NCBI RefSeq assembly: GCF_032852305.1
Contig: NZ_CP136594.1
Location: 591,001-655,000 of the forward strand
From: Parasphingorhabdus sp. SCSIO 66989
GTDB lineage: Bacteria; Pseudomonadota; Alphaproteobacteria; Sphingomonadales; Sphingomonadaceae
DNA length: 64,000 nt
Reading direction: 5' to 3'
Both the position numbers and the translations under genes were made by a program. The notes beneath the pieces are model-generated. The model saw only the letters and a list, made by a program, of their open reading frames with translations, was not told the DNA's origin and ran no database searches. Of this stretch, positions 62,179 through 64,000 are shown one piece after another (the stretch's first letter is position 1; each line of letters starts with the position of its first letter).

Positions 62179-63798
62179 TCAGTCTTTGGTGTCGGCCATG
62201 GCCTCGACAGATTCAGGTGCCTTGCGGCAAATCACCAAACGGATGATATCGTCGAGGCTCTGCGGTGCGAGTATTTTGAGCAACCCGGCATAGGAAGCGC
62301 CGCCAACCATCACCATCAGCGCAAGCCGAATCGCATTCTCAAAGCCTTTGTTGGCGAGACCCGGAAGCGCCAGAAGGTTGAACAGATACACCACCGCCGC
62401 CATGGCAATGGATGCGGAGATGCCAGGCCAGATCGCCTGGAATAGGCCGGTATAGGTCAGTCCAATCACACCTTTAGCTTGCCAGCATGTAAAGGCTGCA
62501 AAGATCGGCAGGCCAATAAGCCAGGCAAAAGCCAAGCCAATTGGCCCAAACTGGATGCCAATGGCAAAGGAAATAGGCATGACTAGTGCACCGAAAATCG
62601 ATGATCGCAAAGTGACCTGCGGCGCGCCCAGCGCATTGGTTGCCGGAGCGAACAAGATCTGAAATGTCATAAACGGCATAGCTAGGCTGAGCAGCTGGAT
62701 GAACGGCACCATGCCCAGCCATTTCTCTCCGAATATGGTAGAGACAAGAGGTTGAGCGGTCACAGACAGACCGAAATAAAGCGGGCAACTGATCAACAGA
62801 ATCAGCCGCATCGATTTCAGGAATGACCAGCTGAGTTTTTCAGGCTCTTTTTGCAGTCGCGCATAGGCGGGGAAGGCGACCTCGTTCAGTGGCGGGACAA
62901 ATTTGGCGGCAAAGACCTGGGCGAGAAACAGCGCTTCCGCATAAAGGCCCAGCGCATGCGGATCGAGAATGCGCCCGGCAATAAAGATGTCTGACTGGCT
63001 ATGCACAATCCAGAAAAAGTGACTCGCCAATAATGTCGAGCCAAAACCCAGCATTTTGCGCGAGCCGCGGAAATCAAAGCTTGGCCAGACCCAAAGCCTC
63101 GCTGCGAGCATCAGGCCTATCGCGCGCGTCCAGAACAGCGCAATAGGCGCTGCCACCAAAGTCCAGACCCCCCATCCACTTAAGGCCAGAAGCAAAGCGG
63201 TCAGCGCACCAACAATCGCTGCGGCCAGATTCGCAAAGGCCTGCCTTTTGAAGTCAAGCTGCCGACTCATCAGCACCTCGGGTACGATCATAAACGGGGT
63301 TGCTACATATATAAGCGCCTGCACCCGGAGCATCTGGGCGATGAAAGGCTGATTATAATAGGCCGCAACCAAGGGAGCGCTGAGTATCTGCAGTAGCGCA
63401 AGGCCGGCATTTAGGAGAATCACGATACCAAAGGCCTGGCGAATCTCTTGCTGCGAAACATTGTCCGACTGGATCAGGGAACCGGCAAACCAATAGCCAT
63501 TGAGGAATGCGAGAAAGACCATCACGGTCTGAGTCATCGCAAACAGGCCATAATCCGACGGATCAAGGATTCGAATCACCGCCAGAGTCGAGCCCCAGGT
63601 GATGATCTGTGCGAGAATCTGGCTGCCCGAGCGCCAAAATACCGCCGAGCGCACCTTTGCGCTGAAATTCTTGTCGCTCTCTTCTGCCGTGCTGGCGGCT
63701 GAACCCGTCGCCTTTGGCGTGGCTTCGCCCATATTAGGGCCTTCCACCTCTTCAGTGGTTTGGCGGATTTCCGGGCTATGCTGTGCGGTTCTGTCCAT
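62179..63798 (-). CDS. Wzx-type polysaccharide flippase
   Basis: A 539-residue membrane protein with about 12-14 hydrophobic segments, a cytoplasmic acidic N-terminus of about 40 residues, and the family start FWRSGSQILAQIITWGSTLAVIRILDPSDYGLFAM (split at WGS). It belongs to the WzxC/AmsL/PST-like polysaccharide biosynthesis proteins of the MOP superfamily, which flip lipid-linked repeat units across the inner membrane. It is on the minus strand near the window end, divergent from the promoter at 63859. Confidence 0.9.
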   Translation of the reverse strand: MDRTAQHSPEIRQTTEEVEGPNMGEATPKATGSAASTAEESDKNFSAKVRSAVFWRSGSQILAQIITWGSTLAVIRILDPSDYGLFAMTQTVMVFLAFLNGYWFAGSLIQSDNVSQQEIRQAFGIVILLNAGLALLQILSAPLVAAYYNQPFIAQMLRVQALIYVATPFMIVPEVLMSRQLDFKRQAFANLAAAIVGALTALLLALSGWGVWTLVAAPIALFWTRAIGLMLAARLWVWPSFDFRGSRKMLGFGSTLLASHFFWIVHSQSDIFIAGRILDPHALGLYAEALFLAQVFAAKFVPPLNEVAFPAYARLQKEPEKLSWSFLKSMRLILLISCPLYFGLSVTAQPLVSTIFGEKWLGMVPFIQLLSLAMPFMTFQILFAPATNALGAPQVTLRSSIFGALVMPISFAIGIQFGPIGLAFAWLIGLPIFAAFTCWQAKGVIGLTYTGLFQAIWPGISASIAMAAVVYLFNLLALPGLANKGFENAIRLALMVMVGGASYAGLLKILAPQSLDDIIRLVICRKAPESVEAMADTKD

Positions 63799-63858
63799 TA
63801 TGGATTCTGCTCTAGCGCAACTTTACGAATTTTTTTGAAATAAAATTGCAAAAGTGTG

Positions 63859-63887
63859 TTGACGGAATCAGAAGCCACCCATATATG
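63859..63887 (+). promoter_or_regulatory. Strong sigma-70 promoter, probable rRNA operon promoter
   Basis: TTGACG (63859-63864), 17-base spacer, TATATG (63882-63887), preceded by an A/T-rich tract with AAATTTTTT-like runs (63826-63858) and followed by TGACCTCTCACCGACGCGGC. Such A/T-rich upstream plus TTGACG/TATAT with a GC-rich discriminator is what sphingomonad rRNA promoters look like to me. No gene is seen in the remaining 113 bases (63888-64000), as expected of an rRNA leader. Confidence 0.55.
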
Positions 63888-64000
63888 ACCTCTCACCGAC
63901 GCGGCGCTGAGCGTTCAGCGCTTCCACGTTGGTCGCCAACATAAACGGACAACCAGTCCCCCGGTTAATGAAAGATCGGGGAACCATCGGTGTCCGCTTC

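Overview
The window reads as chromosome of a marine-type alphaproteobacterium of the order Sphingomonadales (Sphingomonas/Sphingopyxis/Parasphingorhabdus-like). The basis is gene content and order (a sphingomonad-type gene transfer agent cluster, several TonB/OmpA/Wzx-type envelope genes), moderately high GC and abundant short palindromic repeats between genes. Species cannot be decided from the sequence alone.

Layout. (1) 1-12436: a catabolic island for L-fucose. A minus-strand operon (aldo/keto reductase, lactonase, mutarotase, short-chain dehydrogenase, then a FadH-like flavoprotein cut by the window edge) faces a plus-strand fuconate dehydratase. A second minus-strand pair encodes a GH29 alpha-L-fucosidase and an FAH-family hydrolase. 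Together these make up the non-phosphorylating route from fucosides to pyruvate plus L-lactate, and an LldD L-lactate dehydrogenase at 11306 can oxidise the lactate. A carotenoid-oxygenase-family enzyme and a TonB-dependent receptor sit inside the island. (2) 12475-41000: mostly housekeeping: tRNA-Gly(GCC), thioredoxin/TPR protein, Lon-N protein, MarC, folD, YggT, argB, yhhQ, a nucleoside transporter, a TetR/PhyH divergent pair with a 40-bp perfect palindrome, mutS, maeB, a hybrid histidine kinase, trmB, metK, lnt, a VOC protein, a YqaA-type membrane protein, a GxxExxY gene inside an inverted repeat, an alanine symporter, a DUF2855 protein and a cNMP-binding patatin. (3) 41164-57119: a complete-looking gene transfer agent (GTA) structural cluster, all on the plus strand: small and large terminase, portal, small membrane protein, prohead protease, capsid, connector, tail terminator, tail tube, gp10, gp10.1, a very short tape measure, a TIM-barrel/DUF2460 fusion, DUF2163, NlpC/P60 peptidase, host-specificity tail protein, DUF2793. 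I see no integrase, repressor, replication or lysis gene. (4) 57322-63798: an OmpA-like protein, UDP-glucose dehydrogenase, an MFS transporter, a low-molecular-weight tyrosine phosphatase and a Wzx-type flippase (envelope/exopolysaccharide). The window ends in a strong promoter that looks like the front of an rRNA operon.

The most unusual aspect is the GTA cluster. It carries six copies of two long palindromic repeat families found nowhere else in this window; one copy is translated as the N-terminus of the prohead protease and another supplies the 3' end of the small-terminase gene. The TIM-barrel tail domain, which in the Rhodobacter GTA lies in the host-specificity protein, is here fused to the DUF2460 protein. 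The cluster is preceded by a promoter candidate with two inverted repeats. Starts were adjusted by Shine-Dalgarno sequences, signal peptides and stop/start overlaps. All family names come from reading motifs, without database searches.
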